Origin: Microbispora catharanthi
GTDB lineage: Bacteria > Actinomycetota > Actinomycetes > Streptosporangiales > Streptosporangiaceae
DNA length: 64,000 nt
Direction of reading: 5' to 3'
NCBI RefSeq assembly: GCF_006334915.2
Contig: NZ_VDMA02000005.1
Coordinates: 124,001 to 188,000 of the forward strand
The notes beneath the pieces were generated by a model. That model ran no database searches. It was not told the origin of the DNA and saw nothing but the letters and a program-made list of their open reading frames with translations. The stretch's first letter is position 1. Every line of letters starts with the position of its first letter. Made by a program: the position numbers and the translations under genes. Of the stretch, positions 1 through 9,184 are shown piece after piece.

Positions 1-1
1 C

Positions 2-2053
2 CTGGACGACCTGCGCGTGTCCCCCAACGAGACCTACCGGCGCACCGCCGTCACGCCGGGCGGCGGCATGTACTACGTCACCTACGAGCGCGCGTACAAG
101 GGGCTGCCCATCGTGGGCGGCGACGCGGTCGTGGTCACGGACGCGAACGGGCGCGTACGCGACACCGAGGCGGCGTCCGGCGCCCTTCCCCTGGGCGTGC
201 CGACCTCGCCGACGGTCACCGCGGAGACCGCCACCTCGACGGCGAAGACCGTGTTGTCGCGGGTCGACGACACCGCGGCCCCGCGCCTGGTGGTCCTGGC
301 CTGGGGCGGCAAGCCGCGCCTGGCGTGGGAGGCGCTGGTCTCCGGCATCGCCGACGGCAGGCCGAGCATCCAGCACGTCTTCGTCGACGCGACCACCGGT
401 GAGATCGCCGACTCCTACGACCAGGTGAAGGCGGGCACGGGCAACGGCTACTACTACGGCACGGTCACCATCAACACGAGCGGCTCCGGCACCTCGTACT
501 CGATGACCGACTCCACCCGCAGCGGCATCAAGTGCGGCGGGCAGAACGGCTCGGCCTACACCGGCACCGACGACTCCTGGGGCAACGGCGGCGGGACCAA
601 CCTGGAGACCGCCTGCGTCGACGCGCTCTACAGCGTGCAGCGCGAATGGGACATGCTGCGCGACTGGCTCGGCCGCAACGGCATCAACGGCAGCGGCGGC
701 GGCTTCCCCGCGCGCGTGGGCCTGGCCGACGTCAACGCGTACTGGAACGGCAGCTACACCAACTTCGGCCACTCGCAGGACAACGCCCGCCAGGCCACGC
801 CGATCGACGTCGTGGCGCACGAGTTCGGTCACGCCATCTTCCAGACAACCCCCGGCGGCGCCGGCTCCGGCAACGAGAACGGCGGCATCAACGAGGGCAA
901 CGGCGACATCTTCGGCGCGCTCACCGAGGCGTACGCCAACAACCCGAACGACCCGCCGGACTACCAGGTGGGCGAGGAGGTCAACCTCGTCGGCGACGGG
1001 CCGATCCGCTACATGTACAACCCGTCCCTCGCCGGCGACCCCAACTGCTATTCCTCCTCGATCCCGAGCACCGAGGTCCACTCCGCGGCCGGCCCGCTCA
1101 ACCACTGGTTCTACCTGCTCGCCGAGGGCTCCTCGCCGGGCGGTGGCAAGCCGGACAGCCCGATCTGCTCGGGCGGTCCCTCCTCGGTGAGCGGCGTCGG
1201 CATCCAGAAGGCCGGCAAGATCTACATGGGCGCGCTGCAGCGTAAGACCTCGACCTGGAAGTACGTCAACGTCAGGACCGCGTCGCTGGCGGCGGCGGTC
1301 GAGTTGTACGGCGCGAGCAGCGCCGAGTGCGCGGCCACCAAGGCGGCCTGGAACGCGGTCGGCGTGCCGGCGCAGTCGGGCGAGGCGAGCTGCAGCTCGT
1401 CGGGCAACGACTTCTCGCTGTCGCTCAGCCCCACCGGGAGCACGGTGACGCCCGGCCAGTCGGCCACCGCCACGGTCGCGACGTCGACCACCTCGGGTAG
1501 CGCGCAGACGGTGAGCCTCAGCGCCTCCGGGCTCCCGTCCGGGGCGAGCGCGAGCTTCAGCCCCTCCTCGGTGACCTCGGGCGGCTCCTCCACCCTGACC
1601 ATCTCCACCAGCGCGTCCACGCCCTCGGGGACGTACACCGTCACCGTCGCCGGCAGCGGCTCCTCGGGCAGCCACACCGCGTCGTACACGCTGACGGTGT
1701 CGGGCACCTCGGGCGGGCGCACGTTCACCAACGGCACCGACTACACGATCAACGACCTGACCACGATCACCAGCCCGATCACCTCGACCGCCACGGGGAC
1801 GGCGGCCTCCCCGGTGCAGCTGAGCATCACGATCTCGCACACCTGCGCCGAGGACCTGCGGATCAGGCTCCAGGGCCCGAACGGCACCTGGTACACGGTC
1901 AAGTCCAGCGGCGGCTCCAGTTGCTCCTCCTTCGGCACCAGGACCTACTCCGTCCCGGTCACCCAGACGGCCGCGGGCACCTGGACCCTTGAGGTCCGCG
2001 ACCAGTACTACTACGACACCGGCTACCTCGACTCGTGGAGCATCACGCTCTGA
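2..2053 (+). CDS. M4 (thermolysin-like) metallopeptidase with C-terminal P-domain, 5' end cut by window
   Basis: Secreted zinc endopeptidase. The reading frame is open from base 2, so the signal peptide and part of the propeptide lie outside the window; the first residues look like the end of an FTP propeptide. The zinc site is seen as HEFGH (bases 818-832), followed by the Glu-containing stretch NEGNGDIFGA that supplies the third ligand in this family. The M4 domain is followed by a Ser/Thr/Gly-rich linker domain (about 1410-1710) and a proprotein-convertase P-domain (about 1720-2050). This architecture is common in actinomycete exoproteases. The GTG at 17 is internal and should not be taken as the start. 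Confidence 0.93.
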   Translation: MDDLRVSPNETYRRTAVTPGGGMYYVTYERAYKGLPIVGGDAVVVTDANGRVRDTEAASGALPLGVPTSPTVTAETATSTAKTVLSRVDDTAAPRLVVLAWGGKPRLAWEALVSGIADGRPSIQHVFVDATTGEIADSYDQVKAGTGNGYYYGTVTINTSGSGTSYSMTDSTRSGIKCGGQNGSAYTGTDDSWGNGGGTNLETACVDALYSVQREWDMLRDWLGRNGINGSGGGFPARVGLADVNAYWNGSYTNFGHSQDNARQATPIDVVAHEFGHAIFQTTPGGAGSGNENGGINEGNGDIFGALTEAYANNPNDPPDYQVGEEVNLVGDGPIRYMYNPSLAGDPNCYSSSIPSTEVHSAAGPLNHWFYLLAEGSSPGGGKPDSPICSGGPSSVSGVGIQKAGKIYMGALQRKTSTWKYVNVRTASLAAAVELYGASSAECAATKAAWNAVGVPAQSGEASCSSSGNDFSLSLSPTGSTVTPGQSATATVATSTTSGSAQTVSLSASGLPSGASASFSPSSVTSGGSSTLTISTSASTPSGTYTVTVAGSGSSGSHTASYTLTVSGTSGGRTFTNGTDYTINDLTTITSPITSTATGTAASPVQLSITISHTCAEDLRIRLQGPNGTWYTVKSSGGSSCSSFGTRTYSVPVTQTAAGTWTLEVRDQYYYDTGYLDSWSITL

Positions 2054-2068
2054 GTGACGGCGGCGCAG

Positions 2069-2094
2069 CCCCCGGGACCGCACGGTCCCGGGGG
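2069..2094. terminator. GC-rich hairpin between convergent genes
   Basis: Perfect inverted repeat: CCCCCGGGACC, loop GCAC, GGTCCCGGGGG. It sits 15 bases after the protease stop and before the 3' end of the convergent LuxR gene, so it could serve both. There is no clear U-tract, which is usual for high-GC actinomycetes. Confidence 0.7.
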
Positions 2095-2114
2095 TCTCCG
2101 CGTCCCGGGGCCGG

Positions 2115-5057
2115 TCAGGCGGGCGGTGCGATCTGGGTCCGCGACCGTACGCCGAGCTTGCGCAGCACGGTGGCGACGTGGGTCTCGACCGTGCGCGTGG
2201 ACAGGAAGAGCACGTCGGCGATCTCGCGGTTGGTCCGGCCGAGCGCGACGAGCCGGGCGACCTCCCGCTCCCGCTGCGACAGCGTGCCGGCGCCCCGCCG
2301 CCCGCCGCGCGGGAGCGGGACGTCCACTCCGATGTCGCGCAGCACCCGCCTGCACCGGGCGGCGTCGTGCGTGGCGCCGAGCCGGGCGTACGACTCCGCG
2401 GCCTCCCGGTAGCCCGCCGCCGCGACGCCGTCTCCGAGCGCGAGCCGGGACCGCGCCTCGCCCTCGGCCGACCGCGCCGCCGCGTAGGGCTGGGGCAGGG
2501 CGGCGTACGCCTCGCGGGCCCGCGCGAAGAAGGCGGCGGCGTCGGCGTGCCGCGGTTCGGCGGCGGCGAGCGCGCCGCGGGCGGCGTCGAGCGCGGCGTG
2601 CGCGGCGGGCGCCACCCGGCCCGCGATCCCGGCGGCGTACTCGTCCACCAGCTCCGCCGCCTTCTCCACGCGCCCGGCCCTGGCGAACGCGGCGACGGCC
2701 GACGGGACCAGGCCCGCGCCCCACACCCACACGCCCTTGCGGCGCAGCCGGGCGACCGCCCGCTCGGCCTCCGCGACGGCCTCGTCCCCCGCTCCCCGGG
2801 CGAGGTGCAGATCGACGAGCCCCCCGGCGGCGGCCGTCACGACCGGGACGTTGCGGGCCTCCGGCGCGTCCAGCCCCGCGCGGTGGAACTGCCTGACCGC
2901 CTCCTCCCATTCGCCCGTCGCCAGGGCGAGCAGCCCGAGCACCAGCCACAGGTCCACCGCGATCAGCGGCGTCTCCGTGGCCGACTCCCCCAGGGACGCC
3001 GCCCGGTCGCGCAGCCCGTCCCACCGTCCGGTGAGCCACTCCCTGCGGATCGCGGAGGCGTCGAGGAGAAAGGCCGGATACTGCGCGCCGGTCTCCAGGG
3101 CGAGCCGCCGCCCTTCCCGGGCGAACCGCTCGGCCGCCGCGTAGAGCCCCACGGTCGTCGCGGAATCGTGGAGGTTGCAGTACGCCCGGGCGACCTCCCG
3201 CCGGACCCCCGTGCGCGGGTCCTCGGCCGGAAGCCTCGCGGCGACGTCGAACGCGCCGGGAGAGCCGGTCGTCATCTCGAAGGAGGCCCGGTTGGCCAGG
3301 ACCGCGGCCGACAGCTCCGGGTTGTCGGCGGTGGCGACGAGCGCCTCGGCGCGGGCCATCCACTCCGCGTGCTCCGCCAGCGACTCGGCGCCCCACTCGG
3401 GCATCGCCATGCTGGCCCAGCCGCGGGCGGCCAGCGTCGGCCGGTCGTTCAGCTCGGCGAGGGCGGCCATGATCTCCGGCCGCCCCGCGGCGGCGTCGCC
3501 CGCCTGGTTGGACAGGACGACGCCGAGGTTGAGCCGCACCTCGCCCCGCACGTCCCTGGAGAGGAAGTCGCCCCGCAGCACCTGGCGCAGCAGCCGCACC
3601 ACCCGCTGGTGCGACAGGCCCGTCGCCGCGAAGCGGCTCAGCATCAGCACCAGCGGGCCCCGGTCGCGCACCGGCAGGTCGGGGTCGTCGAGCATGCCCT
3701 CGACCACCTCCACGGCCAGGGCGGTGTCGCCCAGCGCGGCGGCCTGCTGGGCGGCGGCGGTCCCGTGGCGCACCCAGGCGTCGGTGTCCCCGGCCTGCCG
3801 GGCGTGGAAGGCCAGCTGCACCAGCGGCGGCGCGTCCGTCGCGGCGAGCGCGGCCATCGCCCGGACGTGCGCCGACCGGCGTTCGGGCCCGGGGATGACG
3901 TCGTAGACGGCCTGCTGGGCCAGCGCGTGGCGGAAGCCGTACCGGCCGCCGGGGTGCTCGTGCAGGACCCCGGCACGCAGCGCCTCAGCCAGCCCGACGG
4001 AGCCCAAACCGACGGAGCCCAAAGCGACGGAGCCCAAAGCGACGGAGCCCAGCCCGGCGAAACCCGGTTCTGCGGCGGCGCCCTGCCCGGCGGAACTCGA
4101 CGTGGCCGGATCGCCGCCGACCGCGGTGATCAGCTCCTCACCCGCGGGAAGCCGCAGCACCGCCGCCGCCCTGACCGCTCCGGCCGCCGCCGGGGACAGA
4201 CCGGCCATCCGCTCGGCCATCGCCTCGCGCAGCAGCAGCGGTGCGCCGGCACGGTCGACGGCACGGTCGAGCGCGTCCTGGCCGTCCGCGCCGGGCAGCG
4301 AGGCGGGCAGGGATCGGACCAGCTCCTCCACCACGAACGGGATGCCCGCCGTGCGCTCGTGCAGCCGCGTGACGAACCCGGGAGACAGGTCGGACCGCTC
4401 CAGCAGCGCACCGGCCAGGCTGGCCACGCCGGACGCGTCCAGCGGCGCCAGCCGCACGACCACGTTGGCCGTGTCCGGCTGGTGCCGGTAGGCCCGGCCG
4501 AGCGGCGGACCGGCGACGCCGTCCCGGCGGCACGTCGCGACCACCGCCAGCCCCTGCGGCGGCTGCCCCGTCAGGAAGCGCAGCAGATCGAGCGTGCCGT
4601 CGTCGGCCCAGTGCAGGTCCTCGACGACGAGCACGGCCGGTCCGACGGCCGCCAGCAGGGCGCGTATCGCGCGGAAGACCCGATGGCGTTCGGCCCGCGG
4701 GTCGTCCAGGGGCTGCGGCGACGGCGGCAGCGCGCCGGCCAGTTCGGGAAGGTGGGCGCGGAGCGCGCCGGTGACCGGGTTGAGCCGGTGTGCCGCCGGA
4801 AGCCGTCCCCTGATGTCCCGCAGCGCCTCGAAGACCGGCCCGTACGGGAAGGGCTCGCGGATCTGGTGGCAGTAGCCGAGGAGGACGGCCCGGTCGCCGG
4901 ACGGCAGGCGGTCGAGCGCGGCGCGGACGAGCCGGGTCTTGCCGATGCCCGCCTCGCCCTCCACCAACGCGACCGCCGGCGGGCGGGTCACCGCGTCGAT
5001 GAGAGTCCGCAGCTCAGTGGCGCGTCCGACCAGCGGGGGCGGGGGCACGATGCTCAT
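2115..5057 (-). CDS. LuxR-family regulator of the LAL type (AAA ATPase + LuxR HTH)
   Basis: Large ATP-binding transcriptional regulator of about 980 aa. The N-terminal ATPase domain has a Walker A GEAGIGKT and a Walker B-like LVVEDLHWADD. A long TPR-like helical middle follows, and the C-terminus is a LuxR/GerE helix-turn-helix (LSQREREVARLVALGRTNREIA...). ATG at 5057 is chosen because GGAG lies 6 nt upstream; a TTG four codons earlier is possible. A four-copy 15-bp tandem repeat near the middle adds an LGSVA-type spacer. LAL regulators often control secondary metabolism or catabolic operons. The target is not evident; neighbours are convergent protease and upstream plsC. Confidence 0.9.
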   Translation of the reverse strand: MSIVPPPPLVGRATELRTLIDAVTRPPAVALVEGEAGIGKTRLVRAALDRLPSGDRAVLLGYCHQIREPFPYGPVFEALRDIRGRLPAAHRLNPVTGALRAHLPELAGALPPSPQPLDDPRAERHRVFRAIRALLAAVGPAVLVVEDLHWADDGTLDLLRFLTGQPPQGLAVVATCRRDGVAGPPLGRAYRHQPDTANVVVRLAPLDASGVASLAGALLERSDLSPGFVTRLHERTAGIPFVVEELVRSLPASLPGADGQDALDRAVDRAGAPLLLREAMAERMAGLSPAAAGAVRAAAVLRLPAGEELITAVGGDPATSSSAGQGAAAEPGFAGLGSVALGSVALGSVGLGSVGLAEALRAGVLHEHPGGRYGFRHALAQQAVYDVIPGPERRSAHVRAMAALAATDAPPLVQLAFHARQAGDTDAWVRHGTAAAQQAAALGDTALAVEVVEGMLDDPDLPVRDRGPLVLMLSRFAATGLSHQRVVRLLRQVLRGDFLSRDVRGEVRLNLGVVLSNQAGDAAAGRPEIMAALAELNDRPTLAARGWASMAMPEWGAESLAEHAEWMARAEALVATADNPELSAAVLANRASFEMTTGSPGAFDVAARLPAEDPRTGVRREVARAYCNLHDSATTVGLYAAAERFAREGRRLALETGAQYPAFLLDASAIRREWLTGRWDGLRDRAASLGESATETPLIAVDLWLVLGLLALATGEWEEAVRQFHRAGLDAPEARNVPVVTAAAGGLVDLHLARGAGDEAVAEAERAVARLRRKGVWVWGAGLVPSAVAAFARAGRVEKAAELVDEYAAGIAGRVAPAAHAALDAARGALAAAEPRHADAAAFFARAREAYAALPQPYAAARSAEGEARSRLALGDGVAAAGYREAAESYARLGATHDAARCRRVLRDIGVDVPLPRGGRRGAGTLSQREREVARLVALGRTNREIADVLFLSTRTVETHVATVLRKLGVRSRTQIAPPA
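3995..4054 (-). repeat. four 15-bp in-frame tandem repeats inside the LAL regulator
   Basis: Units CGACGGAGCCCAAA(C/G) repeated at 3995, 4010, 4025 and, less exactly, 4040. They encode LGSVA/LGSVG-like pentapeptides between the ATPase and TPR-like parts. The length may vary between strains. Confidence 0.85.
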
Positions 5058-5123
5058 CCACGGCTCCAAGGTACGGGTTGCGAGTCCCCCCAGGCTCAGC
5101 TACGGCTCAGTTATCCCCGCCCC

Positions 5124-5138
5124 TTGACCGCCGGTCAA
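5124..5138. promoter_or_regulatory. inverted repeat upstream of the LAL regulator
   Basis: TTGACC-GCC-GGTCAA, perfect 6-bp arms, about 70 bases upstream of the regulator start and 50 bases past the plsC stop. It could be an operator or part of the regulator promoter. No binding protein can be assigned. Confidence 0.35.
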
Positions 5139-5187
5139 CCCTCCGGCGTAACGGCCGTGTTGCGGAACCGGACAGACGTCCTGAGCC

Positions 5188-5925
5188 CTACTCGCGGCGG
5201 GGCCGGGAGGCGGCGTCCAGCGCGGCCGCCTCCTCCGGAGTGGGCGCGGTGCCGCCGAGGTGGGCCGGCTGCCACCACACGCCCCGCCGCTGGTCGGGGT
5301 AGGTCCGCTGGGCCTCGTCGAGCAGGTCCGCCATCCGCCGCCGAAGGTCGCCGGTCAGCGTGGCGATGTCGTCGTCCGGGCCCGGAAGCATCGGCTCGCC
5401 GACCAGGATCGTGATCGGGACGTGCCGCTGCAGCAGCTTGCGCGGCCGGCCCTTGGTCCACAGCCGCTGGCCGCCCCACAGAGCGGCCGGGATCACGGGC
5501 ACCCCGGCATCGACCGCCATCCGGATCGGGCCGCTCTTGATCTCCTTGACCGTGAACGACCTGCTGATCGTCGCCTCGGCGAAGTTGCCGATGATCTCAC
5601 CGTCCTTGAGGGCCCGTACGGCGGCGTCGTAGGCTCCCGCCCCGGCCGACCGGTCCACCGGGATGTGGTGCATGCCGCGCATCAGCGGGCCCGACACGGG
5701 ATGGTCGAAAACCTCCTTCTTCGCCATGAACCGGACCAGCCGCCCGGCGGGATAGGCGGCGAACCCGGCGAAGATGAAGTCGAGGTAGCTGACGTGGTTG
5801 CTCACCAGGACCGCGCCGCCGCTACGGGGTATCCGCTCCGTGCCCTCCATGCGGATCCTCAGGTCGAGCAGTTTGAAGGCGGTCAGCGCGGTCCGCAGGA
5901 CCGGCGGGTACACGATCTCAGCCAT
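5188..5925 (-). CDS. 1-acyl-sn-glycerol-3-phosphate acyltransferase (PlsC family)
   Basis: Membrane-associated lysophosphatidate acyltransferase, 245 aa, the step that makes phosphatidate for phospholipid synthesis. The HX4D catalytic motif is present (NHVSYLD), and the second block reads FAEATISRS where the family consensus is FPEGTRS; the ATISRS form is common in actinobacterial members. A third block with PVIPAAL also fits. It lies 51 bases downstream of the lanthipeptide synthetase on the same strand, so it may be read from that operon or from its own promoter. Nothing in its sequence ties it to lanthipeptide lipidation, though that is a formal possibility. Confidence 0.9.
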   Translation of the reverse strand: MAEIVYPPVLRTALTAFKLLDLRIRMEGTERIPRSGGAVLVSNHVSYLDFIFAGFAAYPAGRLVRFMAKKEVFDHPVSGPLMRGMHHIPVDRSAGAGAYDAAVRALKDGEIIGNFAEATISRSFTVKEIKSGPIRMAVDAGVPVIPAALWGGQRLWTKGRPRKLLQRHVPITILVGEPMLPGPDDDIATLTGDLRRRMADLLDEAQRTYPDQRRGVWWQPAHLGGTAPTPEEAAALDAASRPRRE

Positions 5926-5976
5926 GCTGAAACCGTAACCTACCCGTCCGTAACTTCCGGCCGCCGTCCGGAGTCC

Positions 5977-8586
5977 TCAGCGCGCGGGCCGGGCGCAGCG
6001 CCGCACCCAACGCGGGGAGAGCAGCGAGTCGGCCGATCCGGCGGCGGCGAGGGCCAGTTGGACGGCCGGGCCCAGAAATCCCACCCACAGGTCGGGGGTG
6101 ACGACCGACGGCCTGTCTGACGACCACACCGTGTCGCCGTCCTGGGAGTGCCGCAGCAGCCGGAGCGTTCCGGTCAGGTGGGCGACGCGGCGGCGTGCCC
6201 GGTCGCGATGCCCGGGCAGGGCCTGCAGCATCCGCCACGTCTCCAGCACGCCCGACAGCCCGTGGCACATGGTCGGGTTGTCCAGGAACGGAGTGGCCTG
6301 GTCGAACGCGGCGACGGCCGCCTCCCGGACCTCGGCGTCCCGCGTGCGCGCGTGCAGCAGGCACCACAGGAAGCCCGTCACCCCGTGGCACCAGTGCTCC
6401 GCCACACGATGCTCGCCGGCCGTCGTGGCGAGGATGGTGGACCCGTCCTCCGTCAGCCCGTGGGTGGCGATGCCGCGCAAAGCGTCGTCGGCGAACGCCG
6501 CCACGCCCGTACGGCCCGTGGACCTGCCCCAGGTCGCGAGGGCCGCCGCCACGCCGGCCGTGCCGTGGGCGGCACCGAGATACACCGGACCGGACGGATC
6601 CGGGTCGGACGGCCAGCCGGTCAGTCCGCCTGCCTGCCGGGCGGCTTCGACGATCCTTTCGACCTGTCGTCCGGCCAGCTCACGAGCCCATTCGGCGCCC
6701 AAGGCGGCGTCGAGCAGACAGCCCGCGAACACGATCCCCGCCGCTCCGGAGAACAGGTCGTAGCCGCAGGCCTGGCTCGCCGCCGCGTGCTCGAAGCGCC
6801 GTCGCGCGGCGACGACCAGGTCCGTCCGGCCCAGCCGTGCCCCTGCCAGGGCCAGCGCCACCGCCACACCGGCGTCGCCGGTGAAAAGCCCGTGCACGGG
6901 GGACGGCGGACGCTCGGCGAGCCATGTGGCCGCGTCCGCGACGTCGCCGGTGAACTGCCGGGTTCCCAGGGCGGTGTCCAGCGTCGCCAGCGCGACGACG
7001 ACCCCGGCGGCGCCCGAGTGCAGGCCCTCACACTCGTATTCCACGCAGTCGTCGGGCCGGCGGTGGGCGTCGCGACGGGACGCCGTGAAGCGCCGGGCGG
7101 CCAGGCCGGCACTCATGGCGGCACGGCGTGCCCAGCGCGGGTCCGGTGAGCCGTAGGCGCCGGGGCCGGCCGCGCGCTCGGCACGCATGGCGGGCAGGAC
7201 CTCTCTCAGCCGTTCGGCGATCCGGTCCGCGGCCGGCCGCCGCGCGGGATCGGGGTGATGGCACGCGCGCACGACGGCGGCGGCCGCCCGCTGCCCGTGC
7301 CACAGGAGCAGGCCGATCTGACGGCCCGCGTTGCCCGGCTCCGGCAGGAGACCGGGGCAGTGCCCCAGGACGGCGTGGGCCAGGCAGGAGCCGAGGCCGT
7401 AGACGTCGTACGGCGGTGCCGCCGCCGCGTGGAGACCTTCCGGCGGCATGTGCCCGTCGGTGCCGCACGGCACCGGGCGCCTCGTCCCGACCGGCGCCGC
7501 CAGTTCGAGATCGACGAGGCGTAGGCCGCGCGGCCCCACCCGCACGTTGGACAGTTTCAGGTCCCGGTGTACGACGCCCCTCGCGTGCAACCGGGCCACG
7601 GCCGCGGCGAGTGCCGGCATGAGATCGAGACGCTCCTGAGCGGGAAGCCGTTCCGGCCTGCCGCCTCCCTCGTCGGAGACGACGAGACAGCCGGCCGACG
7701 GGTCGTACGCAAGCGGTTCGGGGACGAGGCCCGAGCCACGCAGCCGGTCGAGCACCCGCCTCTCGTTCTCCAGCCTGGTCACCACGTCGTCGCCGAATTC
7801 GTCGCCCTCGACACCCCGCCGTCTGTGCCGGACGACCACGAGCCGCTGGTCGGCGGGCCGTACGCACAGGGCCACGAACCCGCGGGCGTCCGCCCCCAGC
7901 AGCTTCAGCGGAAGATAGGCGACGCCGTCGATCTCGATCGGGCCGTCGGGGCCGGTGGTCACGGGCCGGTCGGCCGGCGGCACGGGAGGGATGGCCCAGT
8001 CCGGCTGGCGGCCCCGGATGTCACGCCTGTCCGGATGCAGGGTTCCGTCGGGCGCGCGGAGCGCCGCACGGGGGACTCCGTCGGAGTCGACCACCACCTC
8101 CCCCGGCTCGAACTCGCCGTACCGGATGAACAGGGCCTCGCTGATCGAGCCGACCGGCAGGTCGGACGGTACGGCGGGCGCCCGCGCGGGACGCCACATC
8201 GCGTCGAGGCGGTCGATCAGCTCGGCCAGCGCGTCATCGGACGCCGGATACACCGTGATGATCTTCCCGACCTGCGCGCGGCCGGCGAGCCCGGCGTTGA
8301 TCCGGAGGATCGACGGCACGTCCTCCGGCAGCTTGAACGCCGCTCCGGCGCCGACCAGCGCGGGGAGCACGACGTCCAGCAGGTCCAGGGCGTCCGCCGC
8401 CGAGGCGGAGACGTGGAGCTTCCACCCCTGGCGCGGCAGCCGCTTCGGGGGCTCGCACGTCCGCCAGGAGACCGGGCCGTCCCGGTGGACCCGGGTCGAC
8501 CAGTCCCCCGGCAGTCCGGCGGCGAACGCCTGGAGAGCCAGCGCGTACCGAGCGTGGAACCGCTCGGCGGGCGATGACCTGTCCAT
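5977..8586 (-). CDS. class IV lanthipeptide synthetase (LanL-like: lyase-kinase-cyclase)
   Basis: Modifies the precursor encoded just upstream: it phosphorylates Ser/Thr, eliminates phosphate to dehydro-residues, and joins these to Cys to form (methyl)lanthionine. 869 aa in the usual order. The phospho-Ser/Thr lyase domain is about 1-200 (WKLHVSAS with K56/H58, and K85). The Ser/Thr kinase is about 220-465 (HRDLKLSN 340-347, and DLE 359-361 in place of DFG, as in Lan kinases). The LanC-like cyclase is about 515-845. Cyclase zinc ligands are kept: Cys733 (HWCHG), Cys774 and His775 (MCHGLSG), with catalytic-type His674 (GAAHGTAG). Class III LanKC enzymes lack these ligands, so class IV is favoured. 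GAGAGG lies 6 nt before the ATG. Confidence 0.92.
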   Translation of the reverse strand: MDRSSPAERFHARYALALQAFAAGLPGDWSTRVHRDGPVSWRTCEPPKRLPRQGWKLHVSASAADALDLLDVVLPALVGAGAAFKLPEDVPSILRINAGLAGRAQVGKIITVYPASDDALAELIDRLDAMWRPARAPAVPSDLPVGSISEALFIRYGEFEPGEVVVDSDGVPRAALRAPDGTLHPDRRDIRGRQPDWAIPPVPPADRPVTTGPDGPIEIDGVAYLPLKLLGADARGFVALCVRPADQRLVVVRHRRRGVEGDEFGDDVVTRLENERRVLDRLRGSGLVPEPLAYDPSAGCLVVSDEGGGRPERLPAQERLDLMPALAAAVARLHARGVVHRDLKLSNVRVGPRGLRLVDLELAAPVGTRRPVPCGTDGHMPPEGLHAAAAPPYDVYGLGSCLAHAVLGHCPGLLPEPGNAGRQIGLLLWHGQRAAAAVVRACHHPDPARRPAADRIAERLREVLPAMRAERAAGPGAYGSPDPRWARRAAMSAGLAARRFTASRRDAHRRPDDCVEYECEGLHSGAAGVVVALATLDTALGTRQFTGDVADAATWLAERPPSPVHGLFTGDAGVAVALALAGARLGRTDLVVAARRRFEHAAASQACGYDLFSGAAGIVFAGCLLDAALGAEWARELAGRQVERIVEAARQAGGLTGWPSDPDPSGPVYLGAAHGTAGVAAALATWGRSTGRTGVAAFADDALRGIATHGLTEDGSTILATTAGEHRVAEHWCHGVTGFLWCLLHARTRDAEVREAAVAAFDQATPFLDNPTMCHGLSGVLETWRMLQALPGHRDRARRRVAHLTGTLRLLRHSQDGDTVWSSDRPSVVTPDLWVGFLGPAVQLALAAAGSADSLLSPRWVRRCARPAR

Positions 8587-8610
8587 CGGCGACCTCTCGC
8601 CGCGCGTGTC

Positions 8611-8880
8611 CTAGTCAGGACAGCGACGGTAGGTGCAGCCGTATCCTGACCTGGTCTTGCTTCCGTCCGTGTCGTCGGTCGTCTCCTCCTGGAGATCCCG
8701 GGACAGGCCCTGCTCCGACAGGACCGCCATGGGGTCCGTCGCGAAGCGCGCCCGCAGCGCGTGGTCGCGCTCCAGTGAGACGCTGAGCCGCGACCAGAGG
8801 TCGCGCACCGAGGTCTCGTCGGCGATCGGCGCGGCCTGGCCGCCGCGCGTGACGAAGGTCTGCTCTGCGCTCGAAGACAT
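8611..8880 (-). CDS. lanthipeptide precursor peptide (LanA-like)
   Basis: 89-aa peptide starting MSSSAEQTF. An AGAAAGG ribosome site about 9 nt upstream fixes this ATG; a longer frame to 8973 has no such site. The leader (about 1-65) is acidic/amphipathic with FATDPMAVLSEQGLS near its end. The C-terminal part GSKTRSGYGCTYRRCPD carries both Cys residues of the protein (C82, C87) and candidate dehydration sites S74, T76, S78 and T83. Two Cys allow two thioether rings. The gene ends 24 nt before the synthetase start on the same strand, which is the strongest support for its role. The cleavage point and ring pattern cannot be read from sequence. No dedicated protease or exporter is adjacent. Confidence 0.85.
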   Translation of the reverse strand: MSSSAEQTFVTRGGQAAPIADETSVRDLWSRLSVSLERDHALRARFATDPMAVLSEQGLSRDLQEETTDDTDGSKTRSGYGCTYRRCPD

Positions 8881-9184
8881 TTCGGCGTACCTTTCTCTCG
8901 GCTCGGCCTGCCCTTCGTCGCCCCGGCTCGGCGGGGAGGTCGTGTGCGGACGGGCGCTCGCCACGCGCCTCACGCGGTCCGCGGGCAGCCGGATGTGCCG
9001 CCGGTCAGGGGCGAGGCCCTGCGCGGCTCGCGACCGATGTAACCCTGTCTCGGCCGCTTTGGGGCTTGGTACCCCGAGGCAGCACCCGCACGTGTGTCAC
9101 TCCCGCCCGTTTGATGAAGACTGACCACAGCCTTACCGAACACGAACCGGGCCGTCGTACCGCCGGACTCGAGTGCGACCGCGG
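8881..9184. other. intergenic region upstream of the lanthipeptide operon
   Basis: About 300 bases between the precursor start and the stop of the next gene on the same strand. It should hold the operon promoter. A GGGG-CTTGGTA-CCCC inverted repeat is visible at about 9061-9075. No convincing -35/-10 pair and no small ORF with a ribosome site were found. Confidence 0.4.

Noticed and set aside
2178..5414. 1078-codon plus-strand open frame
   Set aside because: Antisense shadow of the LAL regulator; composition is Arg/Gly/Pro-rich with no domain, and the minus strand shows clear ATPase and LuxR motifs.
8881..8973. Upstream extension of the lanthipeptide precursor (31 more codons)
   Set aside because: No ribosome site at the far start, Arg/Pro-rich sequence unlike a leader, and a good site precedes the internal ATG at 8880.
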